Source: Dehalococcoidia bacterium (GTDB lineage Bacteria > Chloroflexota > Dehalococcoidia > GIF9 > UBA5629). From it: a stretch of DNA of 64,000 nt. The stretch lies in contig JBAZEK010000001.1 in the NCBI GenBank assembly GCA_041653995.1, positions 992,001 to 1,056,000 on the forward strand, in the 5' to 3' direction. Below the pieces are notes generated by a model. That model searched no databases. It worked only from the letters and a program-made list of their open reading frames with translations, and had not been told where the DNA came from. Below, in pieces: positions 8,941 to 17,226 of this stretch (the stretch's first letter is position 1; each line of letters starts with the position of its first letter). The translations under genes and the position numbers were made by a program.

Positions 8941-9465
8941 ATGTCGGAACAGGATTTTAAAGGTCTGGTACAGGTTTATACCGGTGACGGCAAGGGCAAG
9001 ACCACAGCCGCGCTGGGGCAGGCATTGCGCGCCTGTGCGCAGGGATTGAGGGTGGTGTTCGTCCAGTTTCTTAAAACACAGCCCGGAGGTGAGCATTTTT
9101 TCGCCGACAAATACCGGCCCTTTGAGATCGTTCAGTTCGGCAAGGGCGACATTTTCAAGAAGGGAGAAGATCAACTGTTGACTGAGACGCGGCAGGCCTA
9201 CGATTACGCGATGAACGCCCTGAGCGGGGGAAAGTACGACGTGGTGGTGCTGGACGAGATATTCATCGCCCACTGGCGGGGTTTCCTCAGCCTGGCGCAG
9301 ATCATGGACCTGATAAAAATGAAGCCGGCCAACGTGGAGCTTATACTGACGGGACGCAAGGCGCCGCAGGAAGTGGTCAAGATGGCCGACCTGGTGACCG
9401 AGATGCTTATGATCAAGCATCCTTTTTCGGAAGGCGTCCATCAACGCAAGGGGATCGAATATTAA
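8941..9465 (+). CDS. cobA: Corrinoid adenosyltransferase (CobA/CobO/BtuR type)
   Basis: The 174-residue protein transfers the adenosyl group of ATP to cob(I)alamin or cobinamide. Its P-loop GDGKGKTT at residues 15-22 and VVLDEIFIAHWRGF at about 100-113 are diagnostic of the BtuR family, as is the near C-terminal ADLVTEMLMIKHPF. A GGAGG site precedes ATG 8941 by seven bases. It is cytoplasmic. Downstream lies a 190-base repeat region before cobT, so co-transcription must read through that element. Confidence 0.93.
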   Translation: MSEQDFKGLVQVYTGDGKGKTTAALGQALRACAQGLRVVFVQFLKTQPGGEHFFADKYRPFEIVQFGKGDIFKKGEDQLLTETRQAYDYAMNALSGGKYDVVVLDEIFIAHWRGFLSLAQIMDLIKMKPANVELILTGRKAPQEVVKMADLVTEMLMIKHPFSEGVHQRKGIEY

Positions 9466-9479
9466 ATGGTGAGCATAAT

Positions 9480-9650
9480 GTCATTGCGAGGAGCGCCTAT
9501 ATTTATTTCGTCATTGCGAGGAGCGCAGCGACGAAGCAATCTTGTACTGCCATGCGGGATCACAAGATTGCCACGCCCTTCGGGCTCGCAATGACGATGT
9601 GGAAGTGAGGTTCGCAATGACGAGGTGGAAGTAGGTTCGCAATGACGAGG
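9480..9650 (+). repeat. MITE/REP-like inverted-repeat element between cobA and cobT, with triplicated right end
   Basis: An 86-base unit at 9510-9595 begins GTCATTGCGAGGAGCGCAGC and ends GGGCTCGCAATGAC. Its halves pair through outer GTCATTGCGAG/CTCGCAATGAC and inner GCAATCTTGT/ACAAGATTGC arms. A truncated left end precedes it (9480-9496). The right end is repeated: units at 9588-9613 and 9614-9638 and a partial one at 9639-9650, each starting GCAATGACGA. Related complete copies lie at 51446-51527 and 55498-55583. It contains no gene. In the operon transcript it would fold into a hairpin. Confidence 0.85.
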
Positions 9651-9658
9651 TTATTGGT

Positions 9659-10750
9659 ATGAGCACTGAAATAGATGCCGCAGCTAAACTGCAACATCTG
9701 ATCGGCCGGGTGAAGCCCATCGACCCTTCATTCCAGGAAGCTGCCCGGCGCAGGTTAAACAGCCTGACCAAGCCGCGCGGCAGCCTGGGAGCGCTGGAGG
9801 ATCTGGCCGTGCAGATCGCCGGTATACGCGGCGAGGTCATTCCGCGCCTGAAGAACAAGGTGATTATTACTATGGCAGCCGATCACGGAGTGGCCGTCCG
9901 CGGCGTCAGCCTCTATCCCCAGGAGGTCACCTGCCAGATGGCCCTCAACTTCGCGGCCGGAGGCGCCGCCATCAATGTCCTCTCCCGCATGGTCGGAGCA
10001 CGCGTGGTCATCGTGGATATGGGTGTGAAGGGCGGGCTGCCGTCATACGAAGGCATCCTGTGCAAAATGATCGATTTCGGCACCGATGATATGAGCGCCG
10101 GCCCCGCCATGAGCCGTGACCAGGCCTTAGACAGCCTGCTGGCAGGCGCGGAGGTGCTGAAAAACGAGTTGGCCGCCGGACTAGACATTGTGGGCACCGG
10201 CGATATGGGCATAGGCAACACTACCTCGGCCAGCGCCATCACTGCAGCCGTGACAGGCGCACCCGTGCGTGATGTGACCGGGCGCGGCACCGGCATCGGC
10301 GATGAACAACTGGAGCGTAAGATAGAGATCATCGAGCAGGCCCTGGCGGTCAACAGGCCGGACCCCAGCGATACCCTGCGAGTGCTGGAGAAAGTGGGGG
10401 GGTTCGAGATAGGTGGGCTGGCCGGCGCCATGATAGCGGGGGCGGCCAACCGCATACCGGTGGTTATCGATGGATTCATCTCGGGCGCCGCCGCCCTCAT
10501 AGCAGCGGGCATCTGCCCTCAGTCCAGGGACTACCTGATCGCAGCTCATCTCTCGGCCGAGAGGGGACACGCCGCCTGTCTGAAACACCTGGGGCTGCGG
10601 CCTCTGCTCGAGCTCGACCTGCGCCTGGGCGAGGGAACCGGCGCGGCGCTGGGCATATTTTTAGCCGAATGCTCTGTCAACGTGATGCGCGATATGTCCA
10701 CCTTTGAAGGCGCCGGCGTGTCCGACATTCCCGGGGGAGGCGCATGCTGA
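9659..10750 (+). CDS. cobT: Nicotinate-nucleotide:dimethylbenzimidazole phosphoribosyltransferase
   Basis: The 363-residue enzyme activates the lower-ligand base to its alpha-ribotide phosphate. Recognisable segments are LTKPRGSLGALEDLAVQIAG at about residues 36-55, AADHGVAVRGVSLYPQEVT at about 70-88, GTGDMGIGNTTSASA at about 180-194, and LRLGEGTGAALG near 326, whose Glu is the expected catalytic base. Length is normal. No clear ribosome site is seen before ATG 9659, possibly because the adjacent repeat supplies the upstream bases. The 3' end overlaps cobS by seven bases. Confidence 0.94.
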   Translation: MSTEIDAAAKLQHLIGRVKPIDPSFQEAARRRLNSLTKPRGSLGALEDLAVQIAGIRGEVIPRLKNKVIITMAADHGVAVRGVSLYPQEVTCQMALNFAAGGAAINVLSRMVGARVVIVDMGVKGGLPSYEGILCKMIDFGTDDMSAGPAMSRDQALDSLLAGAEVLKNELAAGLDIVGTGDMGIGNTTSASAITAAVTGAPVRDVTGRGTGIGDEQLERKIEIIEQALAVNRPDPSDTLRVLEKVGGFEIGGLAGAMIAGAANRIPVVIDGFISGAAALIAAGICPQSRDYLIAAHLSAERGHAACLKHLGLRPLLELDLRLGEGTGAALGIFLAECSVNVMRDMSTFEGAGVSDIPGGGAC

Positions 10751-11634
10751 GCTTCCTGGCCGTGCTCCGTTTCCTGACCATACTACCTGCGCCGGCAGCC
10801 GATTCAGGCGCAGGCAATACGCGCCTGGCTGTTCCGTCGGCCGGGCAGCGCAGCGAACATGCCTCCGCAGAGATGAAGACCGTGCTCATCCTGCCCGAAA
10901 CGTCGGCCGCAGATGAAGAGATACGTTCGGTCGGGCGTTCCACAATATATTTCCCGCTGGTTGGACTGATCATCGGACTGGTGCTCGTCCTGCTTTATAT
11001 CGTTTTCCGCGCGGCCCTGCCGACGCCGGTGAACTGCGTCCTGCTGATAGGAGCGCTGGCCGTCATCACGGGAGCGCATCACATCGACGGCCTGATGGAT
11101 ACCTGCGACGCCTTCGCCGTTAACAGGACCAGGACGCAACGGCTGGAGATCATGAAGGACACGCGGGTGGGCGCCTTCGGCATCACAGGCGCCATCCTCC
11201 TGATGCTCTCCAAGTACATCTGCCTTTCAGCGGCCATCAGCGTATATGCCCTGCTGACCTTTCCCCTGCTCAGCCGCTGGGCCGTCACAGGACTGGTGCT
11301 GATCTTCCCCTCCGCCAGAGACAGCGGCTCCTTCTATGCGCTCAAGAGCGGCGCCGGCTGGGGCGGATTTATCGGCGCAACGGTCATAACGCTGGCAGCC
11401 GCCATACCGCTCAACGGCCTGCTGATCGGACCGCTGATCATGCTGGGGCTTTTCGGTCTGCTGTACTGCCTGGGTGTACTCTTCAGCCGTTTCTTCGGCG
11501 GCCTGACGGGCGACTGCTGCGGCGCGCTGATCGAATCCGGCGAGGTGATCACTCTGATCCTGAGCATCGCATCTCTCCGCCTGATGCCCTATATATCCAG
11601 CTATAATCTGTTCAAAATCACCCTTCCGTTTTGA
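10744..11634 (+). CDS. cobS: Adenosylcobinamide-GDP ribazoletransferase (cobalamin synthase) with an N-terminal insertion
   Basis: The 296-residue integral membrane enzyme joins alpha-ribazole to adenosylcobinamide-GDP. The family signatures are FRFLTILPAP-type (LRFLTILPAP) at the N-terminus, RSTIYFPLVGLIIGL at about residues 65-79, AHHIDGLMDTCDAFA at about 114-128 (the acidic active site) and MKDTRVGAFGITG at about 138-150. Between LPAP and SVGRSTIYFP there are roughly 30 more residues than usual, without hydrophobic character. This stretch may stem from a local duplication, since it contains VLILPETSAADE, resembling LTILPAPAADSG before it. GGGGGAGGC precedes ATG 10744, which overlaps the cobT end. 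Confidence 0.92.
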   Translation: MLSFLAVLRFLTILPAPAADSGAGNTRLAVPSAGQRSEHASAEMKTVLILPETSAADEEIRSVGRSTIYFPLVGLIIGLVLVLLYIVFRAALPTPVNCVLLIGALAVITGAHHIDGLMDTCDAFAVNRTRTQRLEIMKDTRVGAFGITGAILLMLSKYICLSAAISVYALLTFPLLSRWAVTGLVLIFPSARDSGSFYALKSGAGWGGFIGATVITLAAAIPLNGLLIGPLIMLGLFGLLYCLGVLFSRFFGGLTGDCCGALIESGEVITLILSIASLRLMPYISSYNLFKITLPF

Positions 11635-11640
11635 TTGAAT

Positions 11641-12180
11641 ATGACCGGCGATAAAAAAATAGTCCTGATTTTAGGAGGCGCCCGCAGCGGCAAGAGCTCG
11701 TACGCGCAGAAGACGGCGGCGGAGAGGGGCGGCAGTGTGCTTTTCTGCGCGACAGCCCGGCCCCTGGATGATGAGATGCGGGAACGCATAGAGGCGCACA
11801 GGCGGTCGCGCCCTGCCGGCTGGGACACGCTGGAGGCCGAAGACAACTTGTCGGCGGCCCTGGCAGATAAGACAGAAAGGTATGACACGGTCATAGTGGA
11901 CTGCATTACACTGCTGGCCGCCAACTGCATGGGCGATACTGCCAGTGGCAAGCAGGCCGAAAAATCCGTCGAGGCCGAGGTGGACGCTCTCATCGGCTTT
12001 ATGCAGCGGTCGCGCTGCAGTTTCATACTGGTCTCCAACGAGGTAGGCAGCGGCATCGTGCCGGACAACGCTCTGGCGCGTGTTTACAGAGACGCCCTGG
12101 GCAAGGCCAACCAGCGTCTGGCCGCATCGGCCGACGAGGTCATACTCATGACGGCAGGCCTGCCACTTAAGCTGAAATAG
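11641..12180 (+). CDS. cobU: Adenosylcobinamide kinase / adenosylcobinamide-phosphate guanylyltransferase
   Basis: This bifunctional enzyme of about 179 residues phosphorylates adenosylcobinamide and attaches GMP. It shows the P-loop GGARSGKSSYAQ at about residues 10-21, ATARPLDDEMRERIEAHR at about 37-54 (which includes the guanylylated His region) and VSNEVGSGIVPDN near 130. I prefer ATG 11641, six bases after the cobS stop. A TTG at 11635 in the same frame is an alternative. It is the last gene of the B12 operon. No terminator follows within the 147 bases before the next gene. Confidence 0.93.
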   Translation: MTGDKKIVLILGGARSGKSSYAQKTAAERGGSVLFCATARPLDDEMRERIEAHRRSRPAGWDTLEAEDNLSAALADKTERYDTVIVDCITLLAANCMGDTASGKQAEKSVEAEVDALIGFMQRSRCSFILVSNEVGSGIVPDNALARVYRDALGKANQRLAASADEVILMTAGLPLKLK

Positions 12181-12259
12181 GCGCTTCTTAATAATCTATT
12201 AATAATCTTCGTACATAATCGGTGGTAGTGCGGGCAAGTAGAGCGCGTACGCGATGATA

Positions 12260-12288
12260 TCGACAATGCTATGAATTGCTATTATAAT
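12260..12288 (+). promoter_or_regulatory. Strong sigma-70-type promoter ahead of the two exported-protein genes
   Basis: TCGACA (12260-12265, five of six matches), exactly 17 bases, then a perfect TATAAT (12283-12288). It gives a start near 12295, about 33 bases ahead of the GTG at 12328, and separates this pair from the B12 operon. Confidence 0.65.
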
Positions 12289-12327
12289 ACAGTTATAAAT
12301 GCCCCCGGCCATACGGATTAAGATCGA

Positions 12328-14505
12328 GTGAACAGCTACAGGCGTATCCTTGCCGCGACCGTCAGGTACCTGTGCGTTTGCCTTATTTTAGCCTGCCTCA
12401 GTTTCGGCCTGTTTTACGGCAGGGCTGATGCGGCGCCGCCCGTCATCTATGGTTCACCGCCTAACGGAGTGGTGGGTACATCTTATAGCACCAGCTTCAC
12501 AGCCACATGCAACAGCACCACCTGTTCCTCGCCTGTCTGGTCTATATCCGGCGTACCCCCGGGTCTGGTAGCCTCCGGCAGGACCATCACAGGAACACCA
12601 ACAGCAGCGGGCACTTACTCTATAGATGTAACCGTCACCGACGCCACCTGGGGCAGTACTACCGAATCCTACATCATATATATAACCGTACCCGCCCTGA
12701 TCTTCTCCACCACCAGTATACCCACGGCGGCCGTGAGGCAGGCTTATTCGGCCAGCATCGTCGCCACGGGGGGCACCGGCACCATCAGCTATGCCATGAC
12801 CAGCGGCACGCTGCCGTCCGGACTTACCTTCAACAACGGCCAGATATCGGGCACGCCCGCCAGCGGCACGTCGGGAAGCTATTCCATCACGGTCACAGCC
12901 ACGGCGGGAAGCTCCACCGCGCAGCAGACTTTCACACTGACCGTTGAGAGAGGAAGTTACGATGTGACCGTCAGCATCTCTTCCGGCCTGGAGGAGGGCC
13001 AGACCCGTGTCTACATGAACAATACGCCCAGGGCCACGCTGCGGGGTGGCGAATCGTACAAGATTACCGGGCTGGATCCCGACACAACATCGATAATATC
13101 GGTGGACAATATAGTAACGCCGTCGGGACGGACCGACATCCAGTACAGGGCGGAGTCCAACTCAGCCTCCGTCAGCGGCGGGATCAGTCAGCTGCTGTTC
13201 ACGTACTATCCCGAATACGATATCGAGATCACCAGCAGCCCCACGGGCATAGCATCGATGAGCGGGTCCGGCTGGCACCGCGAGGGCAAGCCGCTCAACG
13301 TCAGTGCGCCGCAGGAGGTGGCCAGGGACGCCGAATCCCAGTACAGGTTCGCCTACTGGGTGACGCCGACAGGTGAAAAAATCAGCTCGGCTACTCTCAA
13401 CACCGTGGTCGAGGCAGCCGGCAAGTATATTGCGACCTACGATATGTATTACAGGCTGACCGTGGATTCGAAATACGGCAATACAACGGGGGGAGGATGG
13501 CAGAAGGCCGGCAGCACCGTCAAATGGAGTGTGTCCCCGGAAGAGGTGGCCATGCCCGGAATCGCCGGCTTCTTCGGCGGCAAATTCAGGGCGCTGCTCA
13601 CCTCGGGTTCCGCGCTTATAGAGGGGCCGAAGACCGTTACCGTGCAGTGGGATCCCGATTACTCGACGCCGGCGGTTACAATACCCATAACCGTGCTGGT
13701 GATCGCCGGGCTCATCTACGGCATCTATGCCCTGACCCGACGCGGCCGCGTGCCGCAGCCGGTCAACCCCTGGGCTACACAGGTACAACAACCACCACCG
13801 CCACCTCCTCCTCCTCCGGTCTATTACCCGCCTTATCCCACTATGCCCCCACCACCCCTGCAGCCGCCACCGGCCGCTATACCTCCGCAGACAACGGTGG
13901 TTATGATCGGAGAAGGTCTCAAGAGGCCGCAGAGCACGCGCGAACAGCTCATGGAGAAATTCGGCGAGTTGCTGCAGAAATACGAGGATGAGCTGTCCCA
14001 GGGCCGTGAGCTGCCGGCGCCGACCCTGCAGGAGCTGCCCGAGATGGCCACCATGATCGATAAGAAGGAACTGCCCGCGCCTGAATATGCCGGCGCCGTC
14101 GACTCCACGGCAAAGGAAGAGTCGACCGTGGAGGAATGCGGCTCGACCTCCAAGAAGCTGTTGCGCACCGTCGTTACGCAGTGGAAGAACGCCGCTATCA
14201 AGCCCATTACAGTGATACCGGGCGACAAGAAGAGCGCAGCTATGGCGGGCGGAAGGACGGTAACCTGGACGCGCGAGTCATACAACGAATGGGAACTGCA
14301 TATCTGCAAGCTGCCGCTGGGGCACAAGGGCATGCACAAGGGCGTTACCGAGATCGTCTACAGCTTGATTGATACCATCAGCGAGGATATCAACTACGGG
14401 CCCAAACAGCCGCTTAAGCCACCCATCCCGCACTACACCGACGGGATGCCCGAGATCAATATCCCTGCATCGCAGATCATACCTTCCGACCAGTTGCCGG
14501 CCTGA
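12328..14505 (+). CDS. Exported membrane-anchored protein with Ig-like (He_PIG-type) repeats, polyproline hinge and cytoplasmic tail
   Basis: The 725-residue protein starts at GTG 12328 with a basic N-terminus and a hydrophobic signal (residues 9-30, cleavage probably after RADA). Two Ig-like repeats follow, each with the pattern G-x-I-[ST]-GTP: ASGRTITGTPTAAGTYSI (about residues 85-102) and NNGQISGTPASGTSGSYSI (about 170-188). Then come about 250 residues of beta-rich, INLR-like sequence with FAYWVTPTGEKI and a related repeat. A transmembrane helix lies at about 452-472 (IPITVLVIAGLIYGIYAL), followed by a nine-proline run near 489 and an acidic, helical C-terminal domain of about 220 residues without a known name. 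The extracellular part suggests adhesion or sensing. No function can be assigned. The next gene has the same overall plan. Confidence 0.7.
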   Translation: MNSYRRILAATVRYLCVCLILACLSFGLFYGRADAAPPVIYGSPPNGVVGTSYSTSFTATCNSTTCSSPVWSISGVPPGLVASGRTITGTPTAAGTYSIDVTVTDATWGSTTESYIIYITVPALIFSTTSIPTAAVRQAYSASIVATGGTGTISYAMTSGTLPSGLTFNNGQISGTPASGTSGSYSITVTATAGSSTAQQTFTLTVERGSYDVTVSISSGLEEGQTRVYMNNTPRATLRGGESYKITGLDPDTTSIISVDNIVTPSGRTDIQYRAESNSASVSGGISQLLFTYYPEYDIEITSSPTGIASMSGSGWHREGKPLNVSAPQEVARDAESQYRFAYWVTPTGEKISSATLNTVVEAAGKYIATYDMYYRLTVDSKYGNTTGGGWQKAGSTVKWSVSPEEVAMPGIAGFFGGKFRALLTSGSALIEGPKTVTVQWDPDYSTPAVTIPITVLVIAGLIYGIYALTRRGRVPQPVNPWATQVQQPPPPPPPPPVYYPPYPTMPPPPLQPPPAAIPPQTTVVMIGEGLKRPQSTREQLMEKFGELLQKYEDELSQGRELPAPTLQELPEMATMIDKKELPAPEYAGAVDSTAKEESTVEECGSTSKKLLRTVVTQWKNAAIKPITVIPGDKKSAAMAGGRTVTWTRESYNEWELHICKLPLGHKGMHKGVTEIVYSLIDTISEDINYGPKQPLKPPIPHYTDGMPEINIPASQIIPSDQLPA

Positions 14506-14557
14506 GCAGCCATAAACTGCGCGCCCGGCTGAAACGTTCTATAATCATCAGTAGCCG

Positions 14558-17188
14558 ATGTTTAATCTCATGAAACGCATGGTCGGGCCGTCGCTGGCGG
14601 CACTGTCCCTGGCGCTGTCCCTCTCGCTTTTATCCGTGCCCGCGCAGGCCGGACGCATGATCTGGAGCGCGGTGGACACGCCAGGCAACCAGTTCAACGT
14701 CGTGGCCAGCCCCAGCGAAATCAACTTCCTGGCTCAGTCCAGGGACGGTCGCACTTTTTACGCTTCCGATACATCGCAGAGCCGGCTTTACCGATCGGAC
14801 GACTCGGGCGCGAGCTGGCTGGAGATCGGCGGCAACCTGCTGGCAGCCGGGGCCGAGCTTCCCGCCTGGAATATCGCAATTTCTCCCGATAACTCTCAGT
14901 TTGTCGCTGCGGTAACCAGTTCGGGAAACCGCCCCAGGCAGGTTTACGTCTCGCAGGACGCAGGGCAGACCTGGAACGACACTGCTTTCCCTGCTGCATC
15001 CGATATCGGCGCTCTGGCCATATCCCCTATTTACGGAATTTGCGATATCGCAGCCGGCACCCGTTCAGGCGGGGCAGGCGAAGTCTATATATACAAGGTC
15101 GGCAGTATGGGCGGCGCCTGGGCCGCACAGGGGTTCGGCGGGGACGTGCTCTCCATTCGCTTTCCATCGTCCTACCGGGCAGACCCTTCCATAGCCGTGC
15201 TCTACTCCACGGCGGCGGGCACCTACTTCAATGCGGGCATACATGATCTGAACGCCAATACGACCGACTGGGCTACGGTCTTCAGCGGCAATCCTCCCGA
15301 GATAACGGTAAGCGGGGCAGGCGGCTCACCCGGAGCCGCGCAGGTAGTCAGCGGATGTCTTCAGCTCACGGCGGATTACTCGGGACAGGCCCCCGCATTG
15401 TGCCGGGCCTACCTGAGCATCGACGCTCCGGGCGGCAATGCCGGCATATTCAGGGTGGACGACATCGTGGTCTACCAGCTAATGGCCTCGCAACCCAACC
15501 GCCGCATCTCCAGCATAGCCTATTACGGCACCTATTCGGGCGGCAAGCTGCTGGCAGGAGCGGTCACAGGGGACGCCGCACAGGGCACCGTATTGACATG
15601 GTTTACCGACACTCCCATGACCTGTCCTACCGCCTGCTGGTACCAGACCGAAAAACCGCCTACCGGCGCCGGCGCCTCCAGCTACGGCAATGCCATTGTG
15701 ATGTGGTCACCTGAAGGCAGCCTCGCCTACTGCGGAACCGCATCGGCACAACTCAACAGCGCGGCCGCCTGGCCGGTAGCATACCTCACCGGCGCACCCC
15801 TTGACGAATCGGCCTTCTCACTGAGTAAAGATAACGGGAAGACCTGGAATCAACATAGTCTCATCGATACACAGATAAGCTACCTCTCTGACGTGGCCGT
15901 CAGGGCGGATTCAAGCACGATCTACCTGGCCTCGATCAATGAGTCCGGCGCAGGCCTGGACAGCGTCTGGCGCTCAGGTGGATCGGCCACGGGCAAATCG
16001 TGGGAGCGCGTGCTCTGCCTGCCCGCGGCACGCAACGATATCATACTGCGCATGAGCAATTACGGTAACGATGGGGCGATTTTTATGTCCTCGCGCGGCA
16101 CGGACGATCTGCGCCAGTCGCAGGATGGCGGACAGACCTGGAAGGCGCAGCTTCCGGCAATGAATGTGACCGACTTATCGGTCACCACCATCGATGATAC
16201 GCGCTATCTGTATGTTCTCTCCGCTACATCCATGCGCAGGGCAAACGCGTCAGCGCCGACACCCCACTGGTCGCAGCAGGCGGCCACCACACTGAGAGGT
16301 TGCCACACTATTTTCGCCGCGCCCAACGGCATTGTGGTGGTGGGAGGCAACAGCTCCGACAGCAGGGTGGCCGCTTCGTCCGGCGTCGGCCAGTTCACTG
16401 TTACAACAGATTTGCCGTCCCCGGGCAATGTACACACAATCTTAGATTACAGGCACACCGCATTGATATACGCTGCCGGCGACGCGGCCGACAGCGATAT
16501 CTACTACTGGCTTGTCGGCTACAGCCGCGACTGGGACATCATGGCAGCGCCCTCGTCCGGCTTCTGGGGCCTGGCCCAGATGGGCACGCTCTACGGCGCC
16601 TCCTCCGTTGCGGGCGGGTCTTCCGTAGACAGGACCCTGTATGCGGAAGCTCTGGGACCTCCCAATATCGAATGGGACGTGCTGACCACGGGACTGCCGG
16701 CGGGAGTGGCTTTAACGCGGGAGCCTGTGTCGCTAAAACTGTCATCGGGCGTAAACCTGTGGGCTATAGACAACAGGCCTTATGATTATGCGGCGGGCAC
16801 GGGAAGGCTGTGGACCTTCTGCGACTGTCTCTCCCCCACACCCAGGTACAGCCTGCCGACTCCATTGCCTGCACAACAAGATGTCACTCCCGGGCCATCC
16901 CTTCCCGTAGTACCCCAAACACCTGCGCAGCAGACTGAAATTCGCGGGACGCCTGCACCGGGGCCATCGGAAAACATACAGTCTCCGCCGGCGACCACGG
17001 CGCCGCCCTCCTCAACACCACCACCCGATAAGCCTGCGCAGTCCGGCGCCGCTGATAACGGCACGCTCAACCTGGCCGCGCTTTTCGCCAACGACATCTA
17101 TCTATGGATATGCGCCTTGGTGGCCATACTGGTCATCGTGCTGATCATAGTATTGATCGCGACGTCGATCTCACGCAGGCGTATTTAG
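14558..17188 (+). CDS. Exported membrane-anchored beta-propeller protein with BNR/Asp-box repeats
   Basis: The 876-residue protein has a signal peptide ending PAQA-GRM near residue 32. At least four Asp-box motifs follow: SDDSGASWLEI (about residue 87), SQDAGQTWND (about 132), SKDNGKTWNQ (about 426) and SQDGGQTWKA (about 525). These are the turns of sialidase/sortilin-like propellers. No sialidase arginine triad was recognised, so binding or scaffolding is as likely as catalysis. A Pro/Thr-rich linker (about residues 765-840) leads to a C-terminal transmembrane helix (about 848-871) and a short basic tail, SRRRI. It lies 52 bases after the Ig-like protein and probably shares its transcript. 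Its secreted domain could be a target of the window's STT3 enzyme, but that is speculation. Confidence 0.72.
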   Translation: MFNLMKRMVGPSLAALSLALSLSLLSVPAQAGRMIWSAVDTPGNQFNVVASPSEINFLAQSRDGRTFYASDTSQSRLYRSDDSGASWLEIGGNLLAAGAELPAWNIAISPDNSQFVAAVTSSGNRPRQVYVSQDAGQTWNDTAFPAASDIGALAISPIYGICDIAAGTRSGGAGEVYIYKVGSMGGAWAAQGFGGDVLSIRFPSSYRADPSIAVLYSTAAGTYFNAGIHDLNANTTDWATVFSGNPPEITVSGAGGSPGAAQVVSGCLQLTADYSGQAPALCRAYLSIDAPGGNAGIFRVDDIVVYQLMASQPNRRISSIAYYGTYSGGKLLAGAVTGDAAQGTVLTWFTDTPMTCPTACWYQTEKPPTGAGASSYGNAIVMWSPEGSLAYCGTASAQLNSAAAWPVAYLTGAPLDESAFSLSKDNGKTWNQHSLIDTQISYLSDVAVRADSSTIYLASINESGAGLDSVWRSGGSATGKSWERVLCLPAARNDIILRMSNYGNDGAIFMSSRGTDDLRQSQDGGQTWKAQLPAMNVTDLSVTTIDDTRYLYVLSATSMRRANASAPTPHWSQQAATTLRGCHTIFAAPNGIVVVGGNSSDSRVAASSGVGQFTVTTDLPSPGNVHTILDYRHTALIYAAGDAADSDIYYWLVGYSRDWDIMAAPSSGFWGLAQMGTLYGASSVAGGSSVDRTLYAEALGPPNIEWDVLTTGLPAGVALTREPVSLKLSSGVNLWAIDNRPYDYAAGTGRLWTFCDCLSPTPRYSLPTPLPAQQDVTPGPSLPVVPQTPAQQTEIRGTPAPGPSENIQSPPATTAPPSSTPPPDKPAQSGAADNGTLNLAALFANDIYLWICALVAILVIVLIIVLIATSISRRRI

Positions 17189-17226
17189 CGTCTCTCCATC
17201 ACGGAAGCGGTGATGCCGTTCTCGTG

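Noticed and set aside
9480..9650. Direct-repeat region as a CRISPR array
   Set aside because: There are only two full units and one partial unit of 25-26 bases joined without spacers, and the sequence is the end of a dispersed inverted repeat. No cas gene is present.
11635..12068. Minus-strand open frame over cobU
   Set aside because: cobU is a clear family member with all motifs. The reverse frame has Ser/Arg-rich composition without a domain.
13162..13791. Long minus-strand frame inside the Ig-like protein gene
   Set aside because: It is a shadow of a GC-biased coding sequence. The plus-strand product has signal peptide, repeats and membrane helix.
17197..17215. CATCAC/GTGATG hairpin between convergent genes as a terminator
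   Set aside because: The stem has only six pairs and there is no T tract on either strand.
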